This document shows positions 9,061-17,547 of a stretch of 64,000 bases of DNA, one piece after another. The position numbers were made by a program, and so were the translations under genes. Within the stretch, counting starts at the first letter, position 1. Each line of letters starts with the position of its first letter. A model generated the notes under the pieces. It had not been told where the DNA came from. It worked only from the letters and a program-made list of their open reading frames with translations, and did no database searches. The stretch is from Anaerolineae bacterium (lineage in GTDB: Bacteria > Chloroflexota > Anaerolineae > Aggregatilineales > Phototrophicaceae), in assembly GCA_022821805.1 (NCBI GenBank), contig JAJECX010000036.1, forward strand, positions 33,508 to 97,507, written 5' to 3'.

Positions 9061-10598
9061 CCGCCGATTATCTCAACAGCGTCCCTACCCAGCGCGACCA
9101 ATACGCCTTCAGCGATCAGCCCATCGCCGCTGCGCGCGATCCGATCTTCCGGCAAACCCATCAGCGCCGCCAGGTATTTCGCCGTCCCATGGTAGCGCCC
9201 GTACTCGCGAATCTCCGTCAACGCCCGCCCGTTGGTCACATCATTGCCGATGTCATCGACGCGGACGCCCTTTGCCAACAGCCAGTCGCGCGTATCGCCC
9301 GCTAGTCCGACCACATTCGTCCCGTTGAAGACGTAGACCAGCGGATTCTCCTCGTCGGCGCGCGCCTTCATCTCCGCGAGCGTCAGCTGCGTCTGCGCGT
9401 AGAAGGTGTCGAGAATCAGGTCGCGGATGCCGGCAAAATCAGGATACAGCACTTGTTCCCCCTGCGGGCTCAAGCCGGGAAAGGCGTATAAGTTGTCGAT
9501 CACGCGATAGCGGATGTTTTCCCGTTTGATCTCGCCCATCAAATCGCCCAGCGCGACTATGTCGTTGAGTTCCAGGTTGGTTCGGTAATTCCCCTGCAGG
9601 GCATCCCAGAGCGTGAAAGCTTGCGCTACGAAGTTGATGATGCCGCCGGCGCTCAAGACTTCGGCACGCACTGCGTCCAGCACTTGTTGCTGCCGCCGCG
9701 CGCGGTCGAAATCGCCGCCTTCGGTGGCTCTTGTACGAGCGTATTGCAGCAAAGTTTCGGCATCCATCCGCTGTTCGCCCGGCTCGAATTGCACATGAAT
9801 TGTCCCGTATCGATCATCGGGATAATCCGGGTCATCAATCCACTCGGAAACGGTTACTGGCAAGCCATTTGGCGCCAACGTATCGACGATCGTGGTGAAG
9901 ACGTCAAAGTTGACGAGCAGGTACTTGTCTACGCGCACGCCGAAATTGGCCGCCACCGTCTCCATCGCCAGCGCAGGTCCGCCGCCGCCCGGGTAGGCGT
10001 TGCCATCGCCGATGAAGTTCGCCTGATTGATGCGCGCCCCGCCATAATCGGGAATTTCCATCCACAGGTCGCGCGGCAGCGACAAAACGCCGACCGACTT
10101 CTGCGCTGGATTGATATTGATCAGCATCATCGTGTCGGTGCGGAATGGACCCGGGTCATCCGTCGCGCTTCGCTGGTCGATGCCCAGCAGCAGAATCTGA
10201 ATCTGGCGCGGGTCGGTGATGCGCGGCAAAGCGGCAACCGGCGCCGTCGTGGGTATCGCCGTCGGCGCCATGACGGTCGCTGCTGGCGCTTCGGCGATCA
10301 AGACAGAATTGACTGCGCTTGTCTCGGGCGGCGAAGTTGGCATCGCTGTGGTTAGCGGCGTCAATTCCAGCAGCGGCGCGTTCAAGGGCGGGGCGCCTCC
10401 GTGCGCGCTCGCGCTCTCACAGCGTCCCGTAATCGCGCAGCGCAAGGTCACGAGTGGATCATCCACCGCCATGCCAGCCGCGTTCAGGTCAACCACGGTT
10501 TGCTGCGCCAGGCTGAAGCTCGTCGCCGAGCAAAAGCCGGTCATCGCAATGAATGCCAAACATAGCGCAAATATCGCCAGGCAGCCGGAAATGCGCAT
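9057..10598 (-). CDS. LytR-CpsA-Psr (LCP) family cell-wall ligase with LytR_C domain
   Basis: A 513-residue protein with an N-terminal membrane anchor or signal (about residues 5-28) and then a low-complexity Ala/Thr/Pro linker. The LCP domain (about 130-340) has LLLGIDQRS, FRTDTMMLINI, SLPRDLWMEIP and the RINQAN segment that binds polyprenyl pyrophosphate. A C-terminal LytR_C domain (about 410-505) begins VYVFNGTNVVGLA. LCP enzymes transfer glycopolymers from lipid carriers to peptidoglycan or protein outside the membrane. Its stop codon lies in a dispersed repeat. It fits with the VanW and CAP proteins as envelope genes. Confidence 0.92.
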   Translation of the reverse strand: MRISGCLAIFALCLAFIAMTGFCSATSFSLAQQTVVDLNAAGMAVDDPLVTLRCAITGRCESASAHGGAPPLNAPLLELTPLTTAMPTSPPETSAVNSVLIAEAPAATVMAPTAIPTTAPVAALPRITDPRQIQILLLGIDQRSATDDPGPFRTDTMMLININPAQKSVGVLSLPRDLWMEIPDYGGARINQANFIGDGNAYPGGGGPALAMETVAANFGVRVDKYLLVNFDVFTTIVDTLAPNGLPVTVSEWIDDPDYPDDRYGTIHVQFEPGEQRMDAETLLQYARTRATEGGDFDRARRQQQVLDAVRAEVLSAGGIINFVAQAFTLWDALQGNYRTNLELNDIVALGDLMGEIKRENIRYRVIDNLYAFPGLSPQGEQVLYPDFAGIRDLILDTFYAQTQLTLAEMKARADEENPLVYVFNGTNVVGLAGDTRDWLLAKGVRVDDIGNDVTNGRALTEIREYGRYHGTAKYLAALMGLPEDRIARSGDGLIAEGVLVALGRDAVEIIGG

Positions 10599-10695
10599 GA
10601 CTTCTCCGATTCGCCTCTAAGTCAATTTGCTAAACAGGCGCGCATTATAGCATAAGGCGGCGCCTCGGCTGCCCCACGCCTGCTCTACGCCCTGT

Positions 10696-11238
10696 TCAAC
10701 GCAGGCTGCGGATATAGCGCGCCGCATCCGGAATATGAACCGGCAGGTGACGGTACATCGGGCGCGGAGGCAAGACCAGGATGCCTTCGATCATGCCGCC
10801 CAGATCGCCCTCGTCGGCGTTGGCAAATGACGGCGCGCGCCGCCAATCGGCATCGGACATCTCACTGATTTCTAACTCCAGCGCTTGGCTCACCGTCCGG
10901 TATTCGTCCAGTTGCTCTCCCAAGCTGAGATGGTCGCGGTCAGCGATGCCTCCGTAATGGATCTCGCGCCCCCGCCGCGGATCCTGCACCGCTTCAATTG
11001 CCCAGTGCTTGCGAACATTTCGCCATTCGCCGATCGCCTCAACTGTATAATCTTCGTAACAGATCAAATGCGCCAGCAAGTCTTTGAACGAAGTTTCCTG
11101 GTCGTAATACATGCCGTGCTGAATCGTGTCGCGGCGCGTCATTTCTTCGGCCGTGAGTTCCGCTATCAGCGCCGCTGCCGCTTGATGTTCGATCTGTAAC
11201 AATCGCAGCGCTTCCTCTCGGTCGACCGTCGCTCGCAT
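10696..11238 (-). CDS. DinB/DfsB-like four-helix protein
   Basis: A 180-residue helical protein similar to the DinB superfamily (ClbS/DfsB type). It begins with a helix resembling REEALRLLQIEH and has LLAHLICYEDYTVEAIGEW in the middle. The usual metal-binding His triad is only partly recognisable. DinB-like proteins act as thiol- or damage-linked metalloenzymes, and this one has no clear substrate. It stands alone between the LCP gene and the divergent gatC gene, with which it shares a roughly 230-base promoter region. Confidence 0.7.
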   Translation of the reverse strand: MRATVDREEALRLLQIEHQAAAALIAELTAEEMTRRDTIQHGMYYDQETSFKDLLAHLICYEDYTVEAIGEWRNVRKHWAIEAVQDPRRGREIHYGGIADRDHLSLGEQLDEYRTVSQALELEISEMSDADWRRAPSFANADEGDLGGMIEGILVLPPRPMYRHLPVHIPDAARYIRSLR

Positions 11239-11469
11239 CGTCTCTCTCCCAATCGCGTTTACCTTGTTTCAGTGTACCCGAATCCGCCGCCCCATAAAAT
11301 GCCCTGTGTAATTGCGAGCGACCTGCTGTGTCTACCGCAGTGGCGGCTTGCCCGCCCGATCCCCAACCCTAGCCTCCGCGCTGAACAAAACTTGCGCCGT
11401 CTCCAACCTGTAAAGCGAGGATTATCTGGGCTACACTCCAATAACATTGATTCAAGCGCTGGAGACATG

Positions 11470-11769
11470 ATGGCAAAAGCGATTCTTTCCGCCGATGACG
11501 TCCGCGCGATCGCCGATCTGGCGCGCCTGGAAATCAGCGAAGACGATGTCGCCCGCTACCAGAGGCAGCTTTCAGACATTCTCGATTACTTCCAGAAATT
11601 GGAAGAGCTTGACACCTCGCATATCGACCCGACATCTTCCGTCCTGCCCTTGACCAATGTGATGCGCGCTGATGAAGCGGGCGCGGCTTTGACGGTCGCT
11701 GAAGCCATCGCCAACGCGCCCGATAGCGATGGCGAGCAGTTTCGCGTTCGCGCCGTGCTCGACAGCTAG
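11470..11769 (+). CDS. gatC: Asp-tRNA(Asn)/Glu-tRNA(Gln) amidotransferase subunit C
   Basis: A 99-residue protein with the GatC signature: ADDVRAIADLARLEISEDDV, then QLSDILDYFQKLEELDTSHIDPTS, and a C-terminal helix. It stabilises the GatAB complex that converts misacylated Asp-tRNA(Asn) or Glu-tRNA(Gln). The start at 11470 is chosen because GGAG at 11461 lies five bases upstream; the ATG at 11467 is too close to it. GatA and GatB are not in this window. Its stop is followed 17 bases later by the nitrilase gene, so the two may share a transcript. Confidence 0.92.
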   Translation: MAKAILSADDVRAIADLARLEISEDDVARYQRQLSDILDYFQKLEELDTSHIDPTSSVLPLTNVMRADEAGAALTVAEAIANAPDSDGEQFRVRAVLDS

Positions 11770-11786
11770 GGCGAGAAACTCCGCAA

Positions 11787-12725
11787 TTGTCTGACAGCGT
11801 CCGCGTCGCTCTCATCCAGGCACGCCCGGTTTACTACGACCTGCAGCAGACCGTCGGCTTAGCCTGCTCGTTGATCGGCGAGGCGGCGGGGCAGGGCGCC
11901 CAGCTCGCCAGTTTCGGCGAGACCTTCTTCCCCGGTTATCCCGCCTGGCTCGATTACGCCCTCGATTATGCCCGCTGGGATCATCCGCCGACCAAACAGC
12001 TGTACGCCCGCCTCGTCGCCAACAGCATGACCATCGACGGTCTTGAGATGCGGCAACTGCAAGAAGCCGCTCGTGATCACGAAATCGTCCTCATTTTAGG
12101 CATCAACGAACGCGTACTGAGCGGGCGCGGCAACCGCAGCCTTTACAACAGCATCGTCACCATCGACGCCGATGGCGCAATCGCCAACCATCACCGCAAG
12201 CTGCGCCCCACCTACACCGAGCAGCTCGTCTGGGCGCCGGGCGATGGCGCCGGCTTGAGCGCCGTCGATACTTCCGTTGGGCGCGTCGGCGGCTTGATCT
12301 GCTGGGAACACTGGATGCCCCACGCGCGCCAAGCCCTGCATATCAGCAACGAATCGATCCACATCGCCCTCTGGCCCGCGGTCAAAGAAAGCCACCAGAT
12401 CGCTAGCCGCCATTACGCCTTTGAGGGGCGTGCGTTCGTGCTTGCTATTGGCAGCATCATGCCCGCTTCTGACTTCCCCGCCGAGCTCGACCTGCCGCAG
12501 CATTTGCGTGACCAGCCAACATCGCTGCTCTTGAACGGCGGCAGCGCCGTCATCGCCCCCGATGGCGACTACCTTATCATGCCAGTCTACGGCGAAGAGA
12601 CGATTCTTTACGCCGATCTCGATCTAAACCGCATCGCCGAAGAACAGATGACGCTCGATGTCACCGGTGGCTACGCTCGCGACGACGTCTTCACTTTCGA
12701 GGTCAATCGGCGCCGCCTGGATTAG
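11787..12725 (+). CDS. Nitrilase-superfamily carbon-nitrogen hydrolase
   Basis: A 312-residue enzyme starting at TTG 11787. The catalytic triad is complete: Glu45 in FGETFFPGYPAW, Lys138 in HHRKLRPTY and Cys172 in GGLICWEHWMP. The layout is that of branch 1 nitrilases (nitrile or cyanide hydrolysing). It would convert an organic nitrile to the carboxylic acid and ammonia in the cytoplasm. Branch assignment rests on the FPGYPAW and ICWEHWMP forms, so an amidase role is less likely. It follows gatC with a short gap. Confidence 0.93.
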   Translation: MSDSVRVALIQARPVYYDLQQTVGLACSLIGEAAGQGAQLASFGETFFPGYPAWLDYALDYARWDHPPTKQLYARLVANSMTIDGLEMRQLQEAARDHEIVLILGINERVLSGRGNRSLYNSIVTIDADGAIANHHRKLRPTYTEQLVWAPGDGAGLSAVDTSVGRVGGLICWEHWMPHARQALHISNESIHIALWPAVKESHQIASRHYAFEGRAFVLAIGSIMPASDFPAELDLPQHLRDQPTSLLLNGGSAVIAPDGDYLIMPVYGEETILYADLDLNRIAEEQMTLDVTGGYARDDVFTFEVNRRRLD

Positions 12726-12864
12726 ACTTGTTTATGCGAACAGACGTGGGAAAAACAGACGAAAGTTACAGCCGCGTTCTTGGATAATCTTTTGACGAAG
12801 TATATTTGCTAGCTTAAACTCGGCCCAATATCTTAACAGTATGTAGGATTGACGATCTGACTAA

Positions 12865-12873
12865 TGCACTGGA
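12865..12873. repeat. Left target-site duplication of the MITE
   Basis: TGCACTGGA directly precedes the element and is repeated at 13067-13075. Confidence 0.75.
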
Positions 12874-13066
12874 CAGGGCAATCGCTTCAAAATCATAATG
12901 CGCCGTTCGCCACGAAAATTGCGAAAATCCAGAGGCTTTTCGTGAGGCGCTCGTTGAAAATGGTCTGTAAATTTCGAGCGATTCACCGAATCGCCCCTAC
13001 AGATCACCAAAGTTACGGGGAAAATAGTCAATGCCAACGCAATTTCAATTTGATGCGATTGCCCTG
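12874..13066. mobile_element. 193-bp MITE with terminal inverted repeats
   Basis: The left end CAGGGCAATCGCTTCAAA matches the reverse complement of the right end, CAGGGCAATCGCATCAAA, with one difference in 18 bases and weaker similarity further in. The element is flanked by identical 9-bp TGCACTGGA repeats. It has no transposase frame, and the two short frames covering it are by-products of the inverted ends. The terminal CAGGG and 8-10 bp duplication recall ISAs1-family ends, but that family link is only inference. Its interior carries a copy of the GCGATTC-GAATCGC-CCCTAC hairpin repeat at 12976-13001. Confidence 0.8.
12976..13001. repeat. Dispersed hairpin repeat copy inside the MITE
   Basis: GCGATTC-ACC-GAATCGC followed by CCCTAC is the reverse of the GTAGGGGCGA repeat family, nested in the MITE. 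Confidence 0.65.
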
Positions 13067-13075
13067 TGCACTGGA
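13067..13075. repeat. Right target-site duplication of the MITE
   Basis: TGCACTGGA, identical to 12865-12873. Confidence 0.75.
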
Positions 13076-13084
13076 CAAAAAACC

Positions 13085-13113
13085 TTGACATAATCCCTTG
13101 ACATAAGTATACT
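13085..13113 (+). promoter_or_regulatory. Sigma-70-like promoter (TTGACA-17-TATACT)
   Basis: TTGACA at 13085-13090, a 17-base spacer and TATACT at 13108-13113 give a near-consensus promoter. It would start RNA near 13120 and read into the hairpin cluster at 13120-13288. The same bases also form the end of a possible IS200/IS605-like element read on the other strand, so the promoter may be a coincidence. Confidence 0.35.
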
Positions 13114-13288
13114 CCCCCTCAGACATAACTGAGGGGAGTACATGGCTAAAGCCGTCTGGCATGTATGAAATGCCAGATGACCACGAGCAACAAATGCCCG
13201 TGGACACGAACAGTTAGCCATAAGGTGATGTAACCGTTCACAAGCCTCCTCCTTTCAGAATGAGCAAGCGCCATGCCGGGCGCTTGCT
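13098..13288 (-). mobile_element. Hairpin-rich element resembling an IS200/IS605 end or TnpB guide RNA, without tnpB
   Basis: Four strong stems occur in 180 bases. They are 13111-13122 with 13129-13139 (11 bp, one bulge), 13142-13149 with 13214-13221 (ATGGCTAA/TTAGCCAT), 13155-13162 with 13170-13177 (8 bp), and 13181-13203 (about 8 bp). A fifth hairpin of 10 bp is at 13263-13288. On the minus strand the order GGCTTTAGCC, a hairpin, a 10-base linker and TCAA (13101-13098) is what one expects at the right end of IS200/IS605 elements, where TnpB guide RNA is made. No tnpA or tnpB frame is present. A host small RNA read on the plus strand is the alternative. Confidence 0.42.
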
Positions 13289-13542
13289 TGCTTTCTGGCG
13301 AAGGATTTCGCCAACGAAAAATCTATCACAAGTCGCGAAGATTAGCTATGACGCGAGCGTGCGCGCTCGCCTAACGCTGGGCCGATGCGTTTCGTCATGC
13401 CTTCCTCCGCCATTTTCATCAGGCTCGGATGCTCGCAAATCCAGCTCTTCCGCTAGGGCGAACGGGGGAGGGATTGGATTTGCAATGCGACGCAATCGCC
13501 CGATCTTTCGTAGAAGGATTGAACATTCTTTATCATCATGCT
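13289..13542. other. Intergenic sequence without recognised features
   Basis: About 250 bases between the hairpin cluster and the promoter of the TPP enzyme. I see no credible coding frame or structured element here, only moderate GC-rich sequence. Confidence 0.5.
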
Positions 13543-13571
13543 TTGACCTGGCGCAGCGCGCGTGATAACAT
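13543..13571 (+). promoter_or_regulatory. Candidate promoter of the TPP enzyme gene
   Basis: TTGACC at 13543-13548 and TAACAT at 13566-13571 are separated by 17 bases. It lies about 50 bases upstream of the ATG at 13623. Confidence 0.5.
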
Positions 13572-13622
13572 CAGTTAGGTCTTTGATACGTGATAGTGGC
13601 GAATTGACGGAAATCCAAAAGC

Positions 13623-15257
13623 ATGAAAGTTGCCGACGCAGTTGCCAAAGTTCTGAAAGCGGAAGGCGTAGAATACCTCTTCGCCTATCCGGTCAACCCG
13701 TTGATTGAAGCGGCGGCGAAACTGGATATCCGTCCGATTATCGTGCGTCAAGAGCGCATCGGCCTTCACATGGCTGACGCCTTGAGCCGCGTAACCTCGG
13801 GCGAAAAGATCGGCGTATTCTGCATGCAGAGCGGACCGGGTTCCGAGAACGCTTTCGGCGGCGTCGCCCAAGCCTTTGGCGACTCCTCGCCGATCGTTGT
13901 ATTGCCAGGCGGCTATACGCGGCAGCTCGGTCAAATTCAGCCGAACTTCAGTTCCGCCTTGAACTATCGGCACGTAACAAAATCCTGCGAACAGGTCACC
14001 GTGCCCGAAGCCGTTCCCGAAGCGATGCGGCGCGCCTTCACCCAAGTTCGCAACGGACGACCGCGCCCGGTACTGGTGGAATTCCCCTCCGATATATATT
14101 CCGAGGATATCGCTGACGACTTTGATCCGGCGCCAGCGCCGACCCTGCGCTACGGTCCTGACAGCGCGTCGATTGAAGCGGCCGCCGAAGCGTTGCTCGC
14201 TGCCGAGTGTCCGGTCATTTATGCCGGGCAGGGCGTGCATTACGCCAAGGCTTGGGACTCTCTGAAAGAATTGGCGGAGTTGCTGGCCGCGCCGGTGACA
14301 ACGAGTTTGGCTGGCAAAAGCGCCTTCCCGGAAGATCATCGCCTGGCATTGGGCTCCGGCGGGCGGTCTATCCCCAAAGCGGTGCATCACTTCCTGGGTA
14401 ATGCCGATCTGATTTTCGGCGTCGGCTGCAGCTTCACCCGTACCGCCTTTGGTGTCAAAATCCCCGCTGGCAAACGTATTATTCATGCGACTTTAGATCC
14501 GGCGGACATCAACAAAGATGTTCCCGTTGATACCGCTCTTGTAGGCGATGCCGGCTTAATCCTGGATAGCTTGGTAGAAGCCGTCCGCGCTCGTACCAAT
14601 GGCGCCTCCCAAGAGCGCATGGCGGTCGTCGCCGGAGAAATCAGCGCGGTTAAAGAAGAATGGCTCGACCAATGGAAGGCGAAGCTCACCTGTGATGAGG
14701 CGCCGATATCGCCCTATCGCGTCATCTGGGATTTGCTACATACGGTCGATGTCGAGAACACGATCATCACCCACGATGCCGGCAGCCCGCGTGATCAATT
14801 GTCGCCCTTCTGGCAGTCGGTCGCGCCGCTGACCTACCTCGGCTGGGGCAAGACGACCCAGCTCGGTTACGGTCTCGGGCTGGCGATGGGCGCGAAACTG
14901 GCCAAGCCCGATGCGCTCTGCATCAACGTCTGGGGCGATGCCGCTATCGGTTTCACTGGCATGGATTTCGAGACCGCGGTGCGAGAAAGAATCCCGATAC
15001 TGTCAGTGCTCTTCAACAATTTCTCGATGGCGATCGAGATTCCGGTTATGCCCGTCTCTACCGAGAAATATCGCAGCACCGACATTTCCGGCCACTACGC
15101 CGATATGGCGAAGGCATTCGGCGGCTACGGCGAGCGCATCGAATCGCCTGATCAGATTATCCCAGCGATCCAGCGCGGCATTCAAAAGACAGAGGAAGGC
15201 GTTCCCGCCCTGCTCGAGTTTATTACAGCGAAAGAAACGCAGATTTCGTCCTTCTAG
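13623..15257 (+). CDS. Thiamine-pyrophosphate enzyme, acetolactate-synthase-like
   Basis: A 544-residue TPP enzyme with the three standard domains: N-terminal pyrimidine-binding (residues 1-165, catalytic Glu in IVRQERIGLHMADAL), central (about 190-325) and C-terminal TPP-binding. The last has GDAAIGFTGMDFETAVRE followed by NN, the GD-x(26)-NN cofactor motif. Residues that define acetolactate synthase rather than oxalyl-CoA or benzoylformate decarboxylases are not decisive, so the substrate is unknown. There is no ilvN regulatory subunit beside it. The subtilase follows 28 bases later. Confidence 0.88.
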   Translation: MKVADAVAKVLKAEGVEYLFAYPVNPLIEAAAKLDIRPIIVRQERIGLHMADALSRVTSGEKIGVFCMQSGPGSENAFGGVAQAFGDSSPIVVLPGGYTRQLGQIQPNFSSALNYRHVTKSCEQVTVPEAVPEAMRRAFTQVRNGRPRPVLVEFPSDIYSEDIADDFDPAPAPTLRYGPDSASIEAAAEALLAAECPVIYAGQGVHYAKAWDSLKELAELLAAPVTTSLAGKSAFPEDHRLALGSGGRSIPKAVHHFLGNADLIFGVGCSFTRTAFGVKIPAGKRIIHATLDPADINKDVPVDTALVGDAGLILDSLVEAVRARTNGASQERMAVVAGEISAVKEEWLDQWKAKLTCDEAPISPYRVIWDLLHTVDVENTIITHDAGSPRDQLSPFWQSVAPLTYLGWGKTTQLGYGLGLAMGAKLAKPDALCINVWGDAAIGFTGMDFETAVRERIPILSVLFNNFSMAIEIPVMPVSTEKYRSTDISGHYADMAKAFGGYGERIESPDQIIPAIQRGIQKTEEGVPALLEFITAKETQISSF

Positions 15258-15285
15258 TTGCATTGCATAGACGAAGGGAAATATC

Positions 15286-16488
15286 ATGATTTCACGTAAA
15301 ACGGCGACCACTCTCAACCTAACGATTATGCTGATCCTGGGCGGCTTGTTCCTAGCGGCAGCCAGCGAATCTTCGCCGCGCCAGCTCCCGCACGCTGAAT
15401 TTGTGCTCAGCGGCGCGAACAACGGCACGCCGGACAGCACGCGCGTCGTGCCAGTCAACCGCGCCGCGCCAACCGGCAATTGGGTGATTCACTACGACCC
15501 CAATACGCCCCTCGACGAGAAATGGGAATATGTCCAGCGCATCGGCGGCACGATCGTCGAGCGCATTGAAGAGCTCGAAATCTGGGTCGTTGATGTGCCG
15601 GACGCATTCGGCAGCGATGACTTCACCTTCGACAGCGATGTCGAGCTGGTCGAGCAGGACTTCGTCGTCAGCGTCGCCTTTGACAACCCGCCCAATGACC
15701 CCGATTATGATCGGCAATGGGCGCTGCCCCATATTCAAGCCGAGACGGCATGGGATCAAATGGGCGAGCTTTCCGCTATCACCGTCGCCGTCATCGACAC
15801 CGGTGTTTGCATGAGCCACGAGGACATGGTCGAACGCGTCCTCGATAATGGTTATGACTTCGTCGATAACGATGATGACCCGGAAGATGAAATGGGGCAT
15901 GGCTGCTCAGTCGCCGGCATTATCGCCGCCAATATCGATAATGGCATCGGCATCGCCGGTTTCGCGCCCAACAGCTCGATTCTGCCCGTGCGCGTACTGG
16001 GAAAGAACGGCAGCGGCTCAATGGCTGATGTCGCCGCCGGCATCGTCTACGCCGCCGATAATGGGGCGGATATCATCAACCTGTCTCTCGGCAGCATGGT
16101 CGGCGCCCAGGTGACCGAAGACGCCGTCAATCACGCTGTCGGCAAAGGCGTGACCGTCATCGCCTCGGCCGGCAACAGCGGCGGCGCCTTGCCCGGCTTC
16201 CCCGCGCGTTATGAAAATGTGGTCGCCGTCGGCGCGATTGATCCGAACGGATCGCGCAGCAGCTTCAGCAACAAGGGCGGCGATATCTGGGCGCCGGGCC
16301 GCGATGTGCATACGATTTTCCTCGACAACGGCTACAAGGCGCTCAACGGCACCAGCTTCTCCGCGCCCTATGTTTCGGCGATGGCGGCCGTCCTTGAAGG
16401 AATGGGTCAGCAATTGCATCTCGACGGCGGCGACATGACCTGGACCTGCATGCGCCAAGGCGCCTGCGAGATCGTCCCCGGCAGCTAA
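15286..16488 (+). CDS. Secreted subtilisin-family (S8) serine protease
   Basis: A 400-residue subtilase. An N-terminal signal or anchor (about residues 10-27) is followed by a pro-region of about 100 residues that begins near NWVIHYDPNTPLDEK and resembles fervidolysin-type propeptides. The catalytic triad is Asp171 (VIDTG), His205 (GHGCSVAG) and Ser357 (NGTSFSAP), with the oxyanion Asn297 in ASAGNSGG. The mature enzyme would act outside the cell. The C-terminus has a small Cys pair (TCMRQGAC). It follows the TPP enzyme closely and ends before a strong terminator. Confidence 0.94.
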   Translation: MISRKTATTLNLTIMLILGGLFLAAASESSPRQLPHAEFVLSGANNGTPDSTRVVPVNRAAPTGNWVIHYDPNTPLDEKWEYVQRIGGTIVERIEELEIWVVDVPDAFGSDDFTFDSDVELVEQDFVVSVAFDNPPNDPDYDRQWALPHIQAETAWDQMGELSAITVAVIDTGVCMSHEDMVERVLDNGYDFVDNDDDPEDEMGHGCSVAGIIAANIDNGIGIAGFAPNSSILPVRVLGKNGSGSMADVAAGIVYAADNGADIINLSLGSMVGAQVTEDAVNHAVGKGVTVIASAGNSGGALPGFPARYENVVAVGAIDPNGSRSSFSNKGGDIWAPGRDVHTIFLDNGYKALNGTSFSAPYVSAMAAVLEGMGQQLHLDGGDMTWTCMRQGACEIVPGS

Positions 16489-16514
16489 AATCACAGGACC
16501 GCAACTCGGGTAAT

Positions 16515-16545
16515 GTAGGGGCGACCCATTGGGTCGCCCTTTTTT
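16515..16545 (+). terminator. Rho-independent terminator made from a dispersed hairpin repeat
   Basis: GTAGGGGCGACCC-ATT-GGGTCGCCC (16515-16539) gives a nine-base-pair stem and is followed by six T residues (16540-16545). It ends the subtilase transcript. The stem is a copy of the dispersed repeat family. Confidence 0.85.
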
Positions 16546-16559
16546 GTTGATCTGCAACG

Positions 16560-17204
16560 CTAGGTTCTGGGTGGGGGAATCCGCCGCCGATTAATGTAAA
16601 CCGGCTGCAATTGCTTAGGCGGCTGCGGTTCTCCATAGATGGTGCGGTCGAGCTTGTCGCTGAAGCCAGCCAAGAAACCCCGCAAATGCTGGCGCGCATA
16701 TTGCAAACGTTTTTTCACTGTCGCCAGCGGGATATCCAGCCGCTCGGATATCTCTCGCTGCGATTCGCCCCGCAAGTAGTAATCGCGCGTAACATCCCGC
16801 GCGCTTTCCGGCAGCGCATCCACTGCGAGCCGCACCCGCTGGCGCAATTCATTTGTTTCCAGCTGCGCTTCCGGCGTCGGTTCCGTCGCAGCGAGAAGTT
16901 CCTGCTCATCAACCAATTCGTTTTCGGCGCCCTGCCGACGCATCAGCCGATCGCTATGTGTTAGAACGATCCGCTTCAGCCAGCCCGGGAACGCGCTGAC
17001 ATCCTTCAACTGCGCGATGCGCTTGTAGGCGGTGAGGAAGGCTTCCTGCGCCGCGTCTTCAGCCAACTGCGAATCGCTGAGTCGGCGGTAGGCGACACCA
17101 TAGACCATTCCCTCGAAATCCCGCACCAAGTGGTCAAATGCGTCGTTTCGCTCCGCCCGATCGCCGCTCTGCGCCCTCCGCACCCAATCAATATATCCGG
17201 ACAT
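16560..17204 (-). CDS. ECF-type RNA polymerase sigma factor
   Basis: A 214-residue sigma-70 family factor. Region 2 lies at about residues 25-95 (FEGMVYGVAYRRL, DAAQEAFLTAYKRI, FPGWLKRIVLTH). Region 4 lies at about 125-180 (LPESARDV, then the HTH REISERLDIPLATVKKRL). A 35-residue basic, Pro-rich tail follows. No anti-sigma gene is adjacent. It is convergent with the subtilase and divergent from the TetR-type gene. Confidence 0.93.
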   Translation of the reverse strand: MSGYIDWVRRAQSGDRAERNDAFDHLVRDFEGMVYGVAYRRLSDSQLAEDAAQEAFLTAYKRIAQLKDVSAFPGWLKRIVLTHSDRLMRRQGAENELVDEQELLAATEPTPEAQLETNELRQRVRLAVDALPESARDVTRDYYLRGESQREISERLDIPLATVKKRLQYARQHLRGFLAGFSDKLDRTIYGEPQPPKQLQPVYINRRRIPPPRT

Positions 17205-17547
17205 TCGCTTCCGCGCCTTCGCGTCAAGGCTTTCAGATACTATACAGCGTTCATTATCATGCGCCCCACGAATTCTGTCAATTTGGCCGGCCAGCGGCGG
17301 GTTTTCGCCCCACGGACGTTGACGATCAATTCTTAATATCGTGACCAGGTTTCCGCAAGGTCAAGCTTTTGGCCCCCCGCTTTTGCCCGCAGAACTCATA
17401 TTGCTGCGAGTTCTGTTTGAATTCATTCAAATATGTGTATATAATCCAAATCAAGCAAGTAAAATACATCAATTCCATATGAGTTATTTGTCTCAATATG
17501 TATTATATCTTTGCTTGCCAACTTAGTTTCATCAAAGGATAGGTAAC
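17205..17547. other. AT-rich divergent promoter region between the sigma factor and the TetR gene
   Basis: About 340 bases with no credible frame. The right half is AT-rich and holds the promoter and palindrome listed next. Confidence 0.6.
17416..17445 (+). promoter_or_regulatory. Promoter (TTGAAT-17-TATAAT) with an overlapping palindrome
   Basis: TTGAAT at 17417-17422 and TATAAT at 17440-17445 have 17 bases between them. The inverted repeat TTTGAA-TTCA-TTCAAA (17416-17431) covers the -35 box, where a repressor such as the downstream TetR protein could bind. Confidence 0.55.

Noticed and set aside
12861..13091. Short frames on both strands covering the MITE
   Set aside because: Their symmetrical ends come from the inverted repeats; no protein family is visible.
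13575..14486. Minus-strand frame opposite the TPP enzyme
   Set aside because: No domain features; the forward gene is clear.
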